NCBI GenBank assembly: GCA_026129865.1
Contig: JAHCHG010000012.1
Span: forward strand, 1-64,000
Source of the DNA: Pyrinomonadaceae bacterium
Lineage (GTDB): Bacteria > Acidobacteriota > Blastocatellia > Pyrinomonadales > Pyrinomonadaceae
Direction of reading: 5' to 3'
DNA length: 64,000 nt
Notes under the pieces: model-generated
Seen by the model: the letters and a program-made list of their open reading frames with translations, nothing else
What the model was told of the DNA's origin: nothing
The model's database searches: none
Translations under genes and position numbers: made by a program
In this document: positions 34,858-43,732 of the stretch, piece after piece
How positions within the stretch are numbered: position 1 is the first letter of the stretch
Layout: each line of letters opens with the position of its first letter

Positions 34858-36714
34858 ATGAGCCTTTCAAAGAAATTTCAAAAATTGGTGCGAAGCTGGA
34901 AGCAGGACGGATTTGAAGGCGTTTTTCACGCATTAGAATTTGCTTATAAAGAAGTTCGCGACAAGGCAAGCTATCGGCAGTTTGTTCGAAATGAGAGTCT
35001 TTCTAAAGATGTTTATCGACGTCTTATCGGACAGTTTTCTTCCGATCCGCTGATATCGGTGATCTTGCCGGTTTACAACGTCGAGGAAAAATACCTTCGA
35101 CTGTGTCTGGACAGCGTTTTGAACCAGTTTTATGAAAACTGGGAACTGTGCATAGCGGACGATAAAAGCCCTTCGCCGCATATTAAGCGTGTTTTGGACG
35201 AATACGCATCGCGCGATGAGCGGATAAAGGTCGTTTACCGCGAGAAAAACGGGCATATTTCGGCGGCTTCAAATTCAGCGCTGGAAATGGCTTCAGGTGA
35301 ATTTTGCGTACTTCTCGACCACGATGACGAACTGGCGCCGCACGCGCTTTTTCATGTCGCGAAAGTTTTGAACGAACGTCCGGATACGGCGATGATCTAT
35401 TCGGACGAAGATCTGATCGACAAAAACGGTCGCCGCTTTGACCCGAAATTCAAGCCCGATTTCGCCCGCGATCTGTTTTACTCAGGCAATCTAGTGACGC
35501 ATTTGTCGGCGTACAGAACCTCGCTCCTTCGCGAGATCGGCGGATTTCGCGTCGGAATGGAAGGCAGCCAGGATTACGATCTGGCGCTCCGCGTGATCGA
35601 ACGGATCGACAACGGGCAGATCGTTCATATTCCCGAAATTCTTTATCACTGGCGGGTAATAGAAGGTTCTGTCGCGCTAAGCGGCGACGAAAAACCGTAC
35701 GCCCACGATGCCGCGCGCCGCGCGATCGGCGAACATCTCGCGCGAATAGGAAAAAAAGCGCGGGTCGAACCGACCGAATACAATCTTCACCGCGTTAGAT
35801 ATGAATTGCCGGAAAACCTTCCGAAAGTAGCACTTATCATCAGCGGAAGCCGAACGATCGAATGTTCGGAAAAAACTATCGAACATCTGATCGATAGGAC
35901 CGATTACCCAAATCTGGAGATCATTTCCATCGACGCGACCAAGGCAGAAACGCCACCGCCAGGGAGCGTGCCAGACACCTCGCTTTCAAACCCAATCGCC
36001 CCGCAGGCAGAAACGCGACCGCTAGGGAGCGTGCCAGACACCTCGCCTTCAAACCCAACCGCCCCGCAGGCAGAAACGCGACCGCTAGGGAGCGTGCCAA
36101 ACACGTCGCCACAAGACTACGATTCACATGCGGAATACCTTAACCGAGCAGCCACCCAAACGGATGCCGAGATTCTCTGTTTTTTCAAAAGCGGACTTAA
36201 ACCGCTGAACAAAGACTGGCTTAAGGAAATGGTCAGTTTCGCGATTCAGGAGGAAACGGGAGCGGTTGGGGCAAAAATTCTCGATAGAGCCGGAACGATT
36301 GCGCACGGCGGGCTTATTATCGGCGGAAAACACGGCGTTTCGATCGCGCATCATCGGCATCCGTCGGATCAGCCTGGAAACATTTCGCGCGCCCAGCTAA
36401 TCGGAAATTTTTCCGCCGTTTCCGCGGCTTGTATGGCTATAAAACGCAAAGATTTTGAAGAACTTAAGGGATTTAACGGGGAAGATTTCCCGGAGAATTT
36501 ATTCGATGCCGACCTTTGCCTGAGATTACTGAACGCGGGAAAGCGAAATATGTTTACCCCGTACGCTGAGATCGAGGGAGAACTGATTCTTGGTTCAACG
36601 GAAAGGGAGCGTTTACGATTTCATGAGGTCTGGGGAGAACAGGCGAAACGCGACCGGTTTTATAGCGAGCATCTTTCACCCGAAAGCGGATCAATAAGGC
36701 TCAAATCCATTTAA
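34858..36714 (+). CDS. Large glycosyltransferase family 2 with internal tandem repeats
   Basis: 618 residues. A helical lead (1-60) is followed by a GT-A domain: 'ISVILPVYNVEEKYLRLCLD', 'ADDKSPSPHIKRVLDEY', 'ENGHISAASNSALEMASGEF', 'VLLDHDDELAPHAL', 'IYSDEDLIDKNGRRFDPKFK' and 'GSQDYDLALRVIERI'. A second GT2-like half from about residue 322 ('VALIISGSRTIECSEKTIEH') is interrupted by a low-complexity stretch of three 21-residue repeats (about 362-418, 'AETRPLGSVPDTS') encoded by 63-bp DNA repeats. The C-terminal 'NAGKRNMFTPYAEIEGEL' is typical of this O-antigen glycosyltransferase type. It ends tail-to-tail with the next gene (4-bp overlap). Confidence 0.88.
   Translation: MSLSKKFQKLVRSWKQDGFEGVFHALEFAYKEVRDKASYRQFVRNESLSKDVYRRLIGQFSSDPLISVILPVYNVEEKYLRLCLDSVLNQFYENWELCIADDKSPSPHIKRVLDEYASRDERIKVVYREKNGHISAASNSALEMASGEFCVLLDHDDELAPHALFHVAKVLNERPDTAMIYSDEDLIDKNGRRFDPKFKPDFARDLFYSGNLVTHLSAYRTSLLREIGGFRVGMEGSQDYDLALRVIERIDNGQIVHIPEILYHWRVIEGSVALSGDEKPYAHDAARRAIGEHLARIGKKARVEPTEYNLHRVRYELPENLPKVALIISGSRTIECSEKTIEHLIDRTDYPNLEIISIDATKAETPPPGSVPDTSLSNPIAPQAETRPLGSVPDTSPSNPTAPQAETRPLGSVPNTSPQDYDSHAEYLNRAATQTDAEILCFFKSGLKPLNKDWLKEMVSFAIQEETGAVGAKILDRAGTIAHGGLIIGGKHGVSIAHHRHPSDQPGNISRAQLIGNFSAVSAACMAIKRKDFEELKGFNGEDFPENLFDADLCLRLLNAGKRNMFTPYAEIEGELILGSTERERLRFHEVWGEQAKRDRFYSEHLSPESGSIRLKSI
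35943..36110 (+). repeat. 63-bp in-frame tandem repeats
   Basis: Units begin at 35943, 36006 and 36069 (last one partial). Each carries GGCAGAAACGC, then CGCT/CGCC-aggg-AGCG and TGCCAGACACC or close variants. Units 2 and 3 are nearly identical. The length is a multiple of three and the repeats are read in frame inside the glycosyltransferase. Confidence 0.85.
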
Positions 36715-37379
36715 TTAAGATCGAGATATATTTTTTCGCAGTCGCCCATCTCCGGAACATCGGCACCATCGGGCACTGTCCAATGAATCGTCAGACTTTC
36801 GTCGACCGCGCAAACGTCAAAAAAGATCAAATTTCGATTGAATTTGCGCCTATCTACATGGTCAAACAATTCGTTGATCCTTTTGCTGACTTTATTGATG
36901 TCGTCAGTGCGTTTTACGTAAAATTGTATATAACCTCTCGAATTCGGGTCGTTTGAGAGTCTGAAAATTAAACTGTCCATGTAACTAAATTCATCCTGCC
37001 ACGAAACCTCGCTAAAAGTTCTTAGCGGTTCAAGGGTTGGTATTGATTTAATGATAACCGTTTCAGAAGCTGTTGAAACGCAGTTTGATGGCAGTCCAGT
37101 CACGCGCAGCGTCGCGACAAGATTCGAACCCTCCATATCTTTTGTAGTGATCACTCGAATTTGAGTCGTTCCGTCGCCATCGTACGATTTCCCCTGATTG
37201 ACCGACCATTCTAACGACAAGTTCTTTAGTGAAAAATTGTCAGGAAATACGGCAGCAAATGTGACGGTCTCTCCGGCATCAATCATCCCCGAATTTTCAA
37301 CCACCTTAAATTCCGGGCATTGTGAAAAAGCTGTGAATGATAACGCGGCTGATATTAAGATCGAGTAAATGAGTTTCAT
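36711..37379 (-). CDS. Secreted protein with PKD-like and OmpA-like portions, unknown function
   Basis: 222 residues from the ATG at 37379 (37412 also open). A signal peptide ('MKLIYSILISAALSFTAFSQ') is followed by a beta-rich domain ('AGETVTFAAVFPDNFSLKNL', 'EWSVNQGKSYDGDGTTQIRV') reminiscent of PKD/Ig folds. The C-terminal region 'SLIFRLSNDPNSRGYIQFYV' with 'KVSKRINELFDHVDRRK' resembles a domain repeatedly found in secreted Acidobacteriota proteins. No enzyme motif. The name of the family is not known to me. Confidence 0.7.
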   Translation of the reverse strand: MKLIYSILISAALSFTAFSQCPEFKVVENSGMIDAGETVTFAAVFPDNFSLKNLSLEWSVNQGKSYDGDGTTQIRVITTKDMEGSNLVATLRVTGLPSNCVSTASETVIIKSIPTLEPLRTFSEVSWQDEFSYMDSLIFRLSNDPNSRGYIQFYVKRTDDINKVSKRINELFDHVDRRKFNRNLIFFDVCAVDESLTIHWTVPDGADVPEMGDCEKIYLDLN

Positions 37380-37415
37380 CGAAAATCCCCTTGAGCCCCG
37401 ATCATACTCCAATTG

Positions 37416-37949
37416 TTAACATTTGGAAATAATTTTTTTGAGCGCAACCGGGATCGGCAGTTGCACCTCTCCTGCGTCGTAAATTCGCGAGTTTAACCGA
37501 TCTATCTTGTTTTCGTTATCGCTCAAAAGCTCATCCGGCGGCAGGTCTGCTCTTCGCTCATAACAGGCGTGGTTAATACAAGGAGCGGGTTTGGCGGTCT
37601 GATGGACAAGACAGCCGATATCTTTCTCAAAAAGCGGGCAGGCGTAGGTTTTTGCAAAACTGTCGCCGTCTTCGTCTAAACGATATTTTAAGATCGAGCT
37701 TTCGATCCGTTCGAATACGCGGGTTTTTAGATCTTTCGGCAGATCGTCGAGAGCATTTTTGATCGCAACCGCTTCAAGCCTGGAAACATGAACGTTGACG
37801 AAATGTTCGTCGAGACAGCACGCGCCTTTTGTCTCGCAGGTTTCGCAGGATTTCGCGCGATGTTCGAAATCGCGGGCGATCTTTGCGCGAAAGTCGCTTC
37901 TTAACTTTTCCAAACGCTCCAAGCCTTGTTTTTCGGTCAGCCTTTTCAT
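37416..37949 (-). CDS. YkgJ-like cysteine cluster protein
   Basis: 177 residues. Conserved Cys-rich core '[20 protein letters not shown]', then '[20 protein letters not shown]' and '[10 protein letters not shown]', which fits the YkgJ/UPF0153 family thought to bind zinc or an iron-sulfur cluster. Helical ends. It is divergent from the peroxiredoxin gene, with about 70 bp between the two starts. Function unknown. Confidence 0.8.
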   Translation of the reverse strand: MKRLTEKQGLERLEKLRSDFRAKIARDFEHRAKSCETCETKGACCLDEHFVNVHVSRLEAVAIKNALDDLPKDLKTRVFERIESSILKYRLDEDGDSFAKTYACPLFEKDIGCLVHQTAKPAPCINHACYERRADLPPDELLSDNENKIDRLNSRIYDAGEVQLPIPVALKKIISKC

Positions 37950-38022
37950 CCGGGTTGAATCCGCGTGTTACAATTTTGCGAAACTCAAATTTATCATAAT
38001 TTTAGAAAATTTTTGGAGGCTT

Positions 38023-38481
38023 ATGTTACAAGAAGGAGATAAGGCGCCGGATTTCACATCGAAGGATCAGAACGGCGAAAAGGTAAAATTATCGGATTAT
38101 AAAGGTCAAAAAGTTGTTTTGTATTTTTATCCGAAGGACGACACGCCGGGCTGCACGAAACAGGCTTGTTCGCTCCGCGACGGTTTTTCGGAACTAAAGA
38201 AGAACAATATTACCGTGCTGGGTGTTTCGGTCGATGACGAAAAATCGCATCAAAAGTTCATCGCAAAGTACGATCTGCCGTTTACGCTGATAGCCGACAC
38301 GGACAAAGACATCGTCGAAAAATACGGCGTCTGGGGCGAGAAAAATATGTACGGACGAAAATATATGGGCACGAATCGTCATACGTATTTGATAAATGAA
38401 GACGGAACGATCAGAAAGATCATGAAAAAGGTAAAGGTCGGCGAACACTCCGATGAGGTTTTGAAGTTCTTTGCGGAATAA
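38023..38481 (+). CDS. bcp: Thioredoxin-dependent peroxiredoxin, Bcp/PrxQ type
   Basis: 152 residues from the ATG at 38023, set by a GGAGG 8 bp upstream. Peroxidatic Cys44 lies in '[19 protein letters not shown]' and Cys49 five residues later is the usual PrxQ resolving Cys. '[20 protein letters not shown]' and '[10 protein letters not shown]' complete the fold. It reduces hydroperoxides in the cytoplasm using thioredoxin. Single gene. Confidence 0.96.
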   Translation: MLQEGDKAPDFTSKDQNGEKVKLSDYKGQKVVLYFYPKDDTPGCTKQACSLRDGFSELKKNNITVLGVSVDDEKSHQKFIAKYDLPFTLIADTDKDIVEKYGVWGEKNMYGRKYMGTNRHTYLINEDGTIRKIMKKVKVGEHSDEVLKFFAE

Positions 38482-38517
38482 TTTTTAAGATTTTCCGCTG
38501 AAGAAGTTGAACGGTTA

Positions 38518-38691
38518 GAGTTCCGCCGTCAGAGTTCCAACGCCAGAGTTCCGCCGCCAGAGTTCCGCCTTCAGAGTTCCGCCTTCAGGCGGGAGATGAG
38601 TCACGGATTTCGGATCTTTCGAGCCGCCGAGGAAAATATCGCCTAAAGGCGATACTCTGAACTTGTATCGCCTAAAGGCGATACTCTGAAC
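38518..38691. repeat. Tandem and direct hairpin repeats upstream of ssrA
   Basis: Five 14-bp units of the form GAGTTCCGCCnnCA run from 38518 to 38587, the last leading into CCGCC-ttca-GGCGG. Then a 26-bp sequence with hairpin ATCGCC-taaa-GGCGAT followed by ACTCTGAAC occurs twice, at 38637-38662 and 38666-38691. ACTCTGAA is close to the reverse complement of the CAGAGTTC in the 14-bp units, so both parts belong to one repeat type. Confidence 0.8.
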
Positions 38692-38754
38692 GACACACAA
38701 TCCAACTTCTGCGTATCTTTTTGCGTCCAAATCCTGTAAACTAGGCAATCCTTT

Positions 38755-39131
38755 GGGGGCGACAGGCTTCGACAGGGGTTTGTACAGATCTTTGAATGCA
38801 CGTCGGGCGATCTTTCTATAGCTCGTTATAAATTTTGAAAGAAACACAAATGCTAATCAAGAATTAGCTCTCGCTGCCTAACGCAAGTTAGCTACAGCGA
38901 TGCTTCGCCGGAAGTCAGCTTGAAGCGACCGAACGAAGTATCACAATAGTTCAAGCTAGGGCTCGTCCACCGCCTGCGGACGAACCCGAAATTTAAGCCG
39001 GGCTAGCTTTTCAAGAGGTTTTGTCGGGATTGCATACTTTTGAAAGGCGAATTTTAAGCAAACCGACTAAACGTGTAGATTTCACAGGTCGCAGCTCTTG
39101 GATGCGGGTTCGATTCCCGCCGCCTCCACCA
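38755..39131 (+). ncRNA. ssrA: Transfer-messenger RNA (tmRNA)
   Basis: The 5' end GGGGGCGACAGGCTTCGACA and 3' end GGTTCGATTCCCGCCGCCTC plus CACCA are the classic tmRNA termini; GGGGGCG pairs with CGCCTCC to form the acceptor stem. The tag reading frame ends GCT AAT CAA GAA TTA GCT CTC GCT GCC TAA at 38881, giving a peptide ending ANQELALAA; the resume codon is not certain. tmRNA rescues stalled ribosomes with SmpB. The encoded CCA is present. Confidence 0.97.
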
Positions 39132-39352
39132 AAATTTTATTTTTATTGCGTTTCGTTTCAACCCCATTCAGCTTTCGCTGCTTGATCCAAAGTTAGACAA
39201 AACTAATTAACGACTCCGAGTTATCCAACGGATCTGTTCGGCGTCGGTCGGATTGCTCCAAACTCGCGCCCGTTTCAAAAGTTAAAAACCTAAAACCTTG
39301 ACCCGCTTCGGCATCGCGATTGCGTTTTATCCTTCTCAGCGAGGTAAAACGT
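39132..39352. other. Intergenic region after ssrA
   Basis: About 220 bp with AT-rich sequence directly after the tmRNA (AAAATTTTATTTTTATTG, probably the termination zone) and no other clear feature. Confidence 0.4.
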
Positions 39353-39931
39353 ATGAGAGCCGTAATAAATCATTACATCCTATGCATTGCGACCGTCGTT
39401 TGCGCTTTTTCCGGTGTTCAAATGGTCAGCGGGCAAACTCCGTATCCAGACAGCGACATCGCGATCGAAAAGGCATTCCGTAAACAGGTCGATGAATATG
39501 TTGCTCTGCGCAATCGTCTCGAAAGCACGTTGCCCGCGCTCTCAACGAAAGCGACACCAGAGGAGATCGACGCCCACGAATTAAAACTTCGCATTCTGGT
39601 TCAAAACGCGAGGGCGGAATTTAAGCGCGGATCGATCTTTGATTCGCGAACTGCGGCGTATTTCCTTCGACTTATAAAACAGAATTACCCCCGAAAAAAG
39701 CGAGCCGAACTTAAAACTGCGGCGTTAACCGCCGATACAAACGAGGTTCTGCTGAAAGTTAATTTTCCGTATCCCGACGACCAGGAATTGTTGGAGATGC
39801 CGCCGAAACTTTTGCTTGCCCTGCCGGAACTTCCTGCCGAACTTCGTTATCGTTTTGTTCGAAAGGCGCTTTTGATAGTCGACCGTGAAAATCGTGTTAT
39901 CGTCGATTTTATGCCCGACGCCATCCCGTAG
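39353..39931 (+). CDS. Secreted protein, unknown function
   Basis: 192 residues from the ATG at 39353 (a TTG at 39320 is possible). Hydrophobic export signal 'NHYILCIATVVCAFSGVQMV'; then mainly charged helices ('AFRKQVDEYVALRNRLESTL', 'DAHELKLRILVQNARAEFKR') and a C-terminal part 'LPELPAELRYRFVRKALLIV' with 'NRVIVDFMPDAIP'. No known motif. Followed after 24 bp by a metallophosphoesterase on the same strand. Confidence 0.7.
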   Translation: MRAVINHYILCIATVVCAFSGVQMVSGQTPYPDSDIAIEKAFRKQVDEYVALRNRLESTLPALSTKATPEEIDAHELKLRILVQNARAEFKRGSIFDSRTAAYFLRLIKQNYPRKKRAELKTAALTADTNEVLLKVNFPYPDDQELLEMPPKLLLALPELPAELRYRFVRKALLIVDRENRVIVDFMPDAIP

Positions 39932-39955
39932 TTCGGCATTTTTTCGGAGGTTTTT

Positions 39956-40846
39956 ATGAAGAGCCAGTCTAAGTTTTTATCTATCGTTTCATTAATATTT
40001 TTTCTTTTGTCGAGCAGTCCGGCGCAGGCTCAAATGTCGGAAATCACGCTTCCGCTTAAGGACGGGTCGGTCAGATTTCTTGCTGTCGGAGACACCGGTC
40101 GCGGAAATGACGATCAATACGAGCTCGGGCGCGTCATGGCTGAATATCATAAAAAATTTCCTTTTGAATTTGCCATTTTGACCGGCGACAACATTTACGG
40201 CAAGGAAAAGGCACGGGACATGAAGGAAAAGTTTGAAGATGTTTACCGCCCTCTGCTCGATCAAGGCGTTAAGTTTTACGCTTCGCTCGGAAACCACGAC
40301 GAGTCGAACCAGCGTTTTTACGAACTTTTCAACATGAACGGAAACGAGTACTTCAATTTTAAGAAAGACTGTGTTTCGTTCTATTCGTTGAACAGCAATT
40401 ATATGGACCGCCGCCAGCTTGAATGGTTGAATAATACTCTGGCGACCGACGATTCAAAATGGAAGATCGCGTTTTTCCATCATCCGCCGTATTCTTCGGG
40501 CAAGCGCCATGGTTCGTCCGAAGATATTAGAGAAGCGCTCGAACCGATCTTCGTTAAATATGGAGTTAACGTGGTCTTCACCGGGCACGAACATTTTTAC
40601 GAGCGAATAAAACCGCAAAAAGGAATATTTTATTTTATTACCGGAGCGGGCGGAAAGATCAGGTCGGGCGGCATTAAGAAGGATTCCGATTTCACCGCCA
40701 AGGGTTTCGACACCGATCTTTCATTTATGCTGGTCGAAATTGCCGGCGACGAGATGTTTTTCCAGGTGATCGCCAAATCCGGCGCGACGGTCGATTCGGG
40801 AAAGATCGCACTTCCGCAAAAAGCTTTGACCAAAGCCGCAAAATAA
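39956..40846 (+). CDS. Secreted metallophosphoesterase, purple-acid-phosphatase-like
   Basis: 296 residues, strong GGAGG ribosome site, signal peptide ending 'SSPAQAQ'. Calcineurin-like metal motifs in order: 'AVGDTGRGNDDQ' (GDxG), 'LTGDNIY' (GDN), 'SLGNHDESNQ' (GNHD), 'FFHHPPYSSG' and 'FTGHEHFYER' (GHxH). All ligands are present, so a dimetal phosphatase is expected, acting outside the cytoplasm on phosphomonoesters. Probably co-transcribed with the upstream secreted protein. Confidence 0.93.
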   Translation: MKSQSKFLSIVSLIFFLLSSSPAQAQMSEITLPLKDGSVRFLAVGDTGRGNDDQYELGRVMAEYHKKFPFEFAILTGDNIYGKEKARDMKEKFEDVYRPLLDQGVKFYASLGNHDESNQRFYELFNMNGNEYFNFKKDCVSFYSLNSNYMDRRQLEWLNNTLATDDSKWKIAFFHHPPYSSGKRHGSSEDIREALEPIFVKYGVNVVFTGHEHFYERIKPQKGIFYFITGAGGKIRSGGIKKDSDFTAKGFDTDLSFMLVEIAGDEMFFQVIAKSGATVDSGKIALPQKALTKAAK

Positions 40847-40858
40847 CGAACCGAATGG

Positions 40859-40889
40859 CGCCGCCGAAATTTTATTCGGCGGCGTTTTT
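40859..40889. terminator. Intrinsic terminator between convergent genes
   Basis: Perfect 10-bp stem CGCCGCCGAA / TTCGGCGGCG with a 6-nt loop followed by TTTTT. The hairpin overlaps the last codons of the minus-strand lipase gene. Confidence 0.88.
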
Positions 40890-43235
40890 AGCATTTATTT
40901 CCAGGTTTTTCGCCGACCAGCTGAAAGCCAGCAACATCTGTTCAAGATCGGACGAGTTTTCGATCTTTAGTTTCCAAACGCCTTTTTCGACTGCTTTTTT
41001 ATAAAAAAGCGTTCGAAAAACCGCAAATGAAAGCGGAGAGTTTGCCGGATTTTCCGCCGCGACCTTTCCGGCAGGGTCGATCAGCGAGACCGAAACGTCG
41101 CTTCCCGCAAGAAATGTAACGCCCAGATTTTGCGCAGCTTCGACCGGCACATCGACTTCAAGTTTTTGCTTCGGCGCAAGCTTTACTTCAGTTGAAAAAT
41201 TTTGCGGGTCGCTTCCCTTGTTCGAATCGTCAACCGGAACGAACGATGCATTTATAAAGAAATTATTTTCAAAAAGGCTCGAACCGATCTTCCAACGGTC
41301 GATATCGTTCGGATCCGAACGTACCGGACGCGGATATGTACCCTTTGGTCCCGTTAAAAGATGCGGTAATACAAAATTTCCAAAGTTTCGCGCGTCGGTC
41401 AGATCGGTGTGAAGATCGTTTGAATAGGCGAAATCTTCGATGCCGTGTTTCGCCGAATCCACGGAAACGACACCGTCGTTCCAGAAATATCCGCCGCACA
41501 TGACCGGAACGGGATTTCCCGCCAATGCGGAAAATTTTACGCCTTTGCGTTCGCGGACATATTGGTTAAACAACGCAACATTCTCCGGTTTCAGGTCCTT
41601 AACAGCCTGAACATTTTCGTTGAACAGGCGAAATTTCATATCTATCGTGTCGGCGCACGGACTTCCGGCGTTCGGTGTTCCGAGCATCACCAGATGTTTT
41701 ACCAGCGGTTCGTCGTCCGGCATTATCGGCATCGACTTATGTATGTACAGCCGCGAGATCAGCCCGCCGAGCGAATGCGCGACAATGTCGACATGCCACG
41801 CGTTCGATTCTTCCTGTGCGTAATCTATGTATTTTTTCAGCTGGTCCGCGTTGTCATAGATCGAATTTGTTTTATCGCTCGAAAGAAAAGAACCGCCGGT
41901 GTTCAATTTGCCGTGCTGCGGTCTTTCGCCGACGGGATATGCCTTCCAACCGTAACTATGCGAAGTAGTTAAAAGATTCTGATAAAGCGGTATCCACGCC
42001 GCGGCGCTCGACCAGAGTCCGTGAACCAGAACGACCGGCTTCGGAGCAAGACGAAGATTTTTTGTCATTTCGTCTTTCAACTGGTTGTTTTCCCAAGCTT
42101 CAGCCTTTATGCGCAGCAGATCGCGCGGGCGCCCGTCGTCGAACCACGAATAACCGCTCGAGTTCCATTCAATATCGACTTCGCGCTCCTCGCCGGGATC
42201 GAGACGTATACTGACCGCGCTGTTCTTGAGCGGAAGGTCGGGAAGCGATCCGTTCCATCTGTCGCCTTTGTACGTTTCCTTAAACGAGATCTCGGCAAAT
42301 TTGGCTTCCGCAGAAAGATTCAAAACCTTTGCTTTGATCTTTACAGGATTTCCGTCGGTCGTGCCTCTGAGCTCTTCGATCTCTTTCCAATCTTCCCAAT
42401 TCGGAAAATCGGGATGCTCGAACCGAAGATCGGTGATCAGCAGCTTTTGCGGGCATCGGGTAAACGACCAGGTCGCTTGATATACAAAACTGCGGACAGC
42501 TCCCGTGCCGTCGTCGCCCCAGGTCTTGCTTCCGGAAATCTTGTCCGGCTGGTTCGGATCGATCTTTTCGCCGTAAATGGAAAAGCTTTCACCTTTGATC
42601 TTCGTCGCTTCGTTATCGGTTTTATTGTATGGTTCGTTATTCTTCGCCTGGCAATGACCGCTGCGGTTGGTCTGCTGAACGCGGTTGTAAGTGCCGTTTG
42701 CCTCGGGAAAGGCGATGTTGAAATTGTATGTTCCATTCGATTCGTCGACCGAAAGGTAAAAATCGCGTGCCGAACCCGTTGCCTGCGCGGTTGTTTGACG
42801 ATTGTCGATTCCTTCGATAATAAACCAATGACCGCTTTCGCGTGAGTTGCACGTATCCCACACGCGTTCCTCGCCCCAGTTGAGGTCCTTGTCCGAAAAC
42901 GCGACCTGCGCCTTCACATTTACGTTCGGCGGCGCGCTGCCGTCGACAACCGCTTTCGCAGTGTAATTGTAATCACGCGAGGTTTTGTGTTTTATCCGGT
43001 CTTTCGCCTTTCTGATGCCGGGTTCGTCCGATTCCAGCGAATCTTTTAGAGTTTTGGTCAATGTCACGACACCGCTCCAACCGCCGATGCAGCCCGCCTT
43101 TTTTGAATTTTTCACCGGTTGATTCGCCGGCGTTCTTGGAGCGCGGCGGTTCTGACCGGGGGCGAATGAAACATTGAACAGGACCGACGCCGTTATCAAA
43201 AGACTGAAGAGTTTGCGGTTTCTATGATTTCTCAT
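40872..43235 (-). CDS. Secreted alpha/beta-hydrolase (lipase/PGAP1-like), paralog 1
   Basis: 787 residues. Signal peptide ('LFSLLITASVLFNVSFAPGQ'); an N-terminal region of about 370 residues with a Ig-like sandwich ('VKAKVLNLSAEAKFAEISFK' style) of unknown role; then an alpha/beta hydrolase: oxyanion 'KPVVLVHGLWSSAAAWIPLY', nucleophile 'VDIVAHSLGGLISRLYIHKS', 'LVMLGTPNAGSPCADTIDMK', and a later 'DGVVSVDSAKHG' region with the catalytic acid/His candidates. The C-terminal 120 residues look like a PPC-type beta domain. It probably cleaves ester bonds in exported lipids. About 5 kb away lies a paralog at 48544. Confidence 0.88.
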   Translation of the reverse strand: MRNHRNRKLFSLLITASVLFNVSFAPGQNRRAPRTPANQPVKNSKKAGCIGGWSGVVTLTKTLKDSLESDEPGIRKAKDRIKHKTSRDYNYTAKAVVDGSAPPNVNVKAQVAFSDKDLNWGEERVWDTCNSRESGHWFIIEGIDNRQTTAQATGSARDFYLSVDESNGTYNFNIAFPEANGTYNRVQQTNRSGHCQAKNNEPYNKTDNEATKIKGESFSIYGEKIDPNQPDKISGSKTWGDDGTGAVRSFVYQATWSFTRCPQKLLITDLRFEHPDFPNWEDWKEIEELRGTTDGNPVKIKAKVLNLSAEAKFAEISFKETYKGDRWNGSLPDLPLKNSAVSIRLDPGEEREVDIEWNSSGYSWFDDGRPRDLLRIKAEAWENNQLKDEMTKNLRLAPKPVVLVHGLWSSAAAWIPLYQNLLTTSHSYGWKAYPVGERPQHGKLNTGGSFLSSDKTNSIYDNADQLKKYIDYAQEESNAWHVDIVAHSLGGLISRLYIHKSMPIMPDDEPLVKHLVMLGTPNAGSPCADTIDMKFRLFNENVQAVKDLKPENVALFNQYVRERKGVKFSALAGNPVPVMCGGYFWNDGVVSVDSAKHGIEDFAYSNDLHTDLTDARNFGNFVLPHLLTGPKGTYPRPVRSDPNDIDRWKIGSSLFENNFFINASFVPVDDSNKGSDPQNFSTEVKLAPKQKLEVDVPVEAAQNLGVTFLAGSDVSVSLIDPAGKVAAENPANSPLSFAVFRTLFYKKAVEKGVWKLKIENSSDLEQMLLAFSWSAKNLEINAKNAAE

Positions 43236-43316
43236 TTAAGTTCACCTATCAAAATAATTTCGTTGATTAACGCGCTAAAAGTTAAAAGATCGAATCGTTC
43301 TGTCAGATCATTTGCA

Positions 43317-43343
43317 AAAGAAAAGCCGGCGGAAATGCCGGCT
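43317..43343 (-). terminator. Intrinsic terminator, minus strand
   Basis: Minus-strand stem AGCCGGC-attcc-GCCGGCT followed by TTTCTTTT, 8 bp after the stop of the small membrane protein gene. Confidence 0.75.
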
Positions 43344-43350
43344 GGTTCGA

Positions 43351-43668
43351 TTACGTTCGTCTGAATGCGCCGCGAGAGCGAGGCACGTTCCAGTTATTTA
43401 TCGCGATGAGAAAAAAGATCATCGCGACCATTGAAAGAAACAGCGTCAGTTCGAATCCGACCTCTTCATCCGGTGCCGTTTCTACGACAGTGCTTTTTTG
43501 TTTTTCGACAATGGTATATTCCTTTCCGATCGATCCGGAACCATTGTGCGATTCCAACGTTTGCGTATGTCGTGCATGCAAAAACTCTGCTCTGTCCGCA
43601 GTTCCAAAGATCTCGGAATTTGAGCTGACGATGAAAAAAGTGATCATAAAAATAGCTAAATATCTCAA
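43351..43668 (-). CDS. Small membrane protein, unknown function
   Basis: 105 residues. N-terminal hydrophobic segment ('YLAIFMITFFIVSSNSEIFG'), a polar middle rich in Glu, Ser and Thr ('EYTIVEKQKSTVVETAPDEE'), and a C-terminal membrane helix ('LTLFLSMVAMIFFLIAINNW') with a basic end. No known family. AGGAGG lies upstream of the ATG. A true small gene is likely because of the good ribosome site and terminator. Confidence 0.6.
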   Translation of the reverse strand: MRYLAIFMITFFIVSSNSEIFGTADRAEFLHARHTQTLESHNGSGSIGKEYTIVEKQKSTVVETAPDEEVGFELTLFLSMVAMIFFLIAINNWNVPRSRGAFRRT

Positions 43669-43732
43669 CTCTTTGTCCTCCTTTTTGAATTGATCTGTGA
43701 ATTACGGATAGCAGAGCCGGCTGCGGCGGAAA

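Noticed and set aside
38518-38691. CRISPR array
   Set aside because: The 14-bp units are contiguous with no spacers, the 26-bp units are separated by only 3 bp, and no cas gene is in the window.
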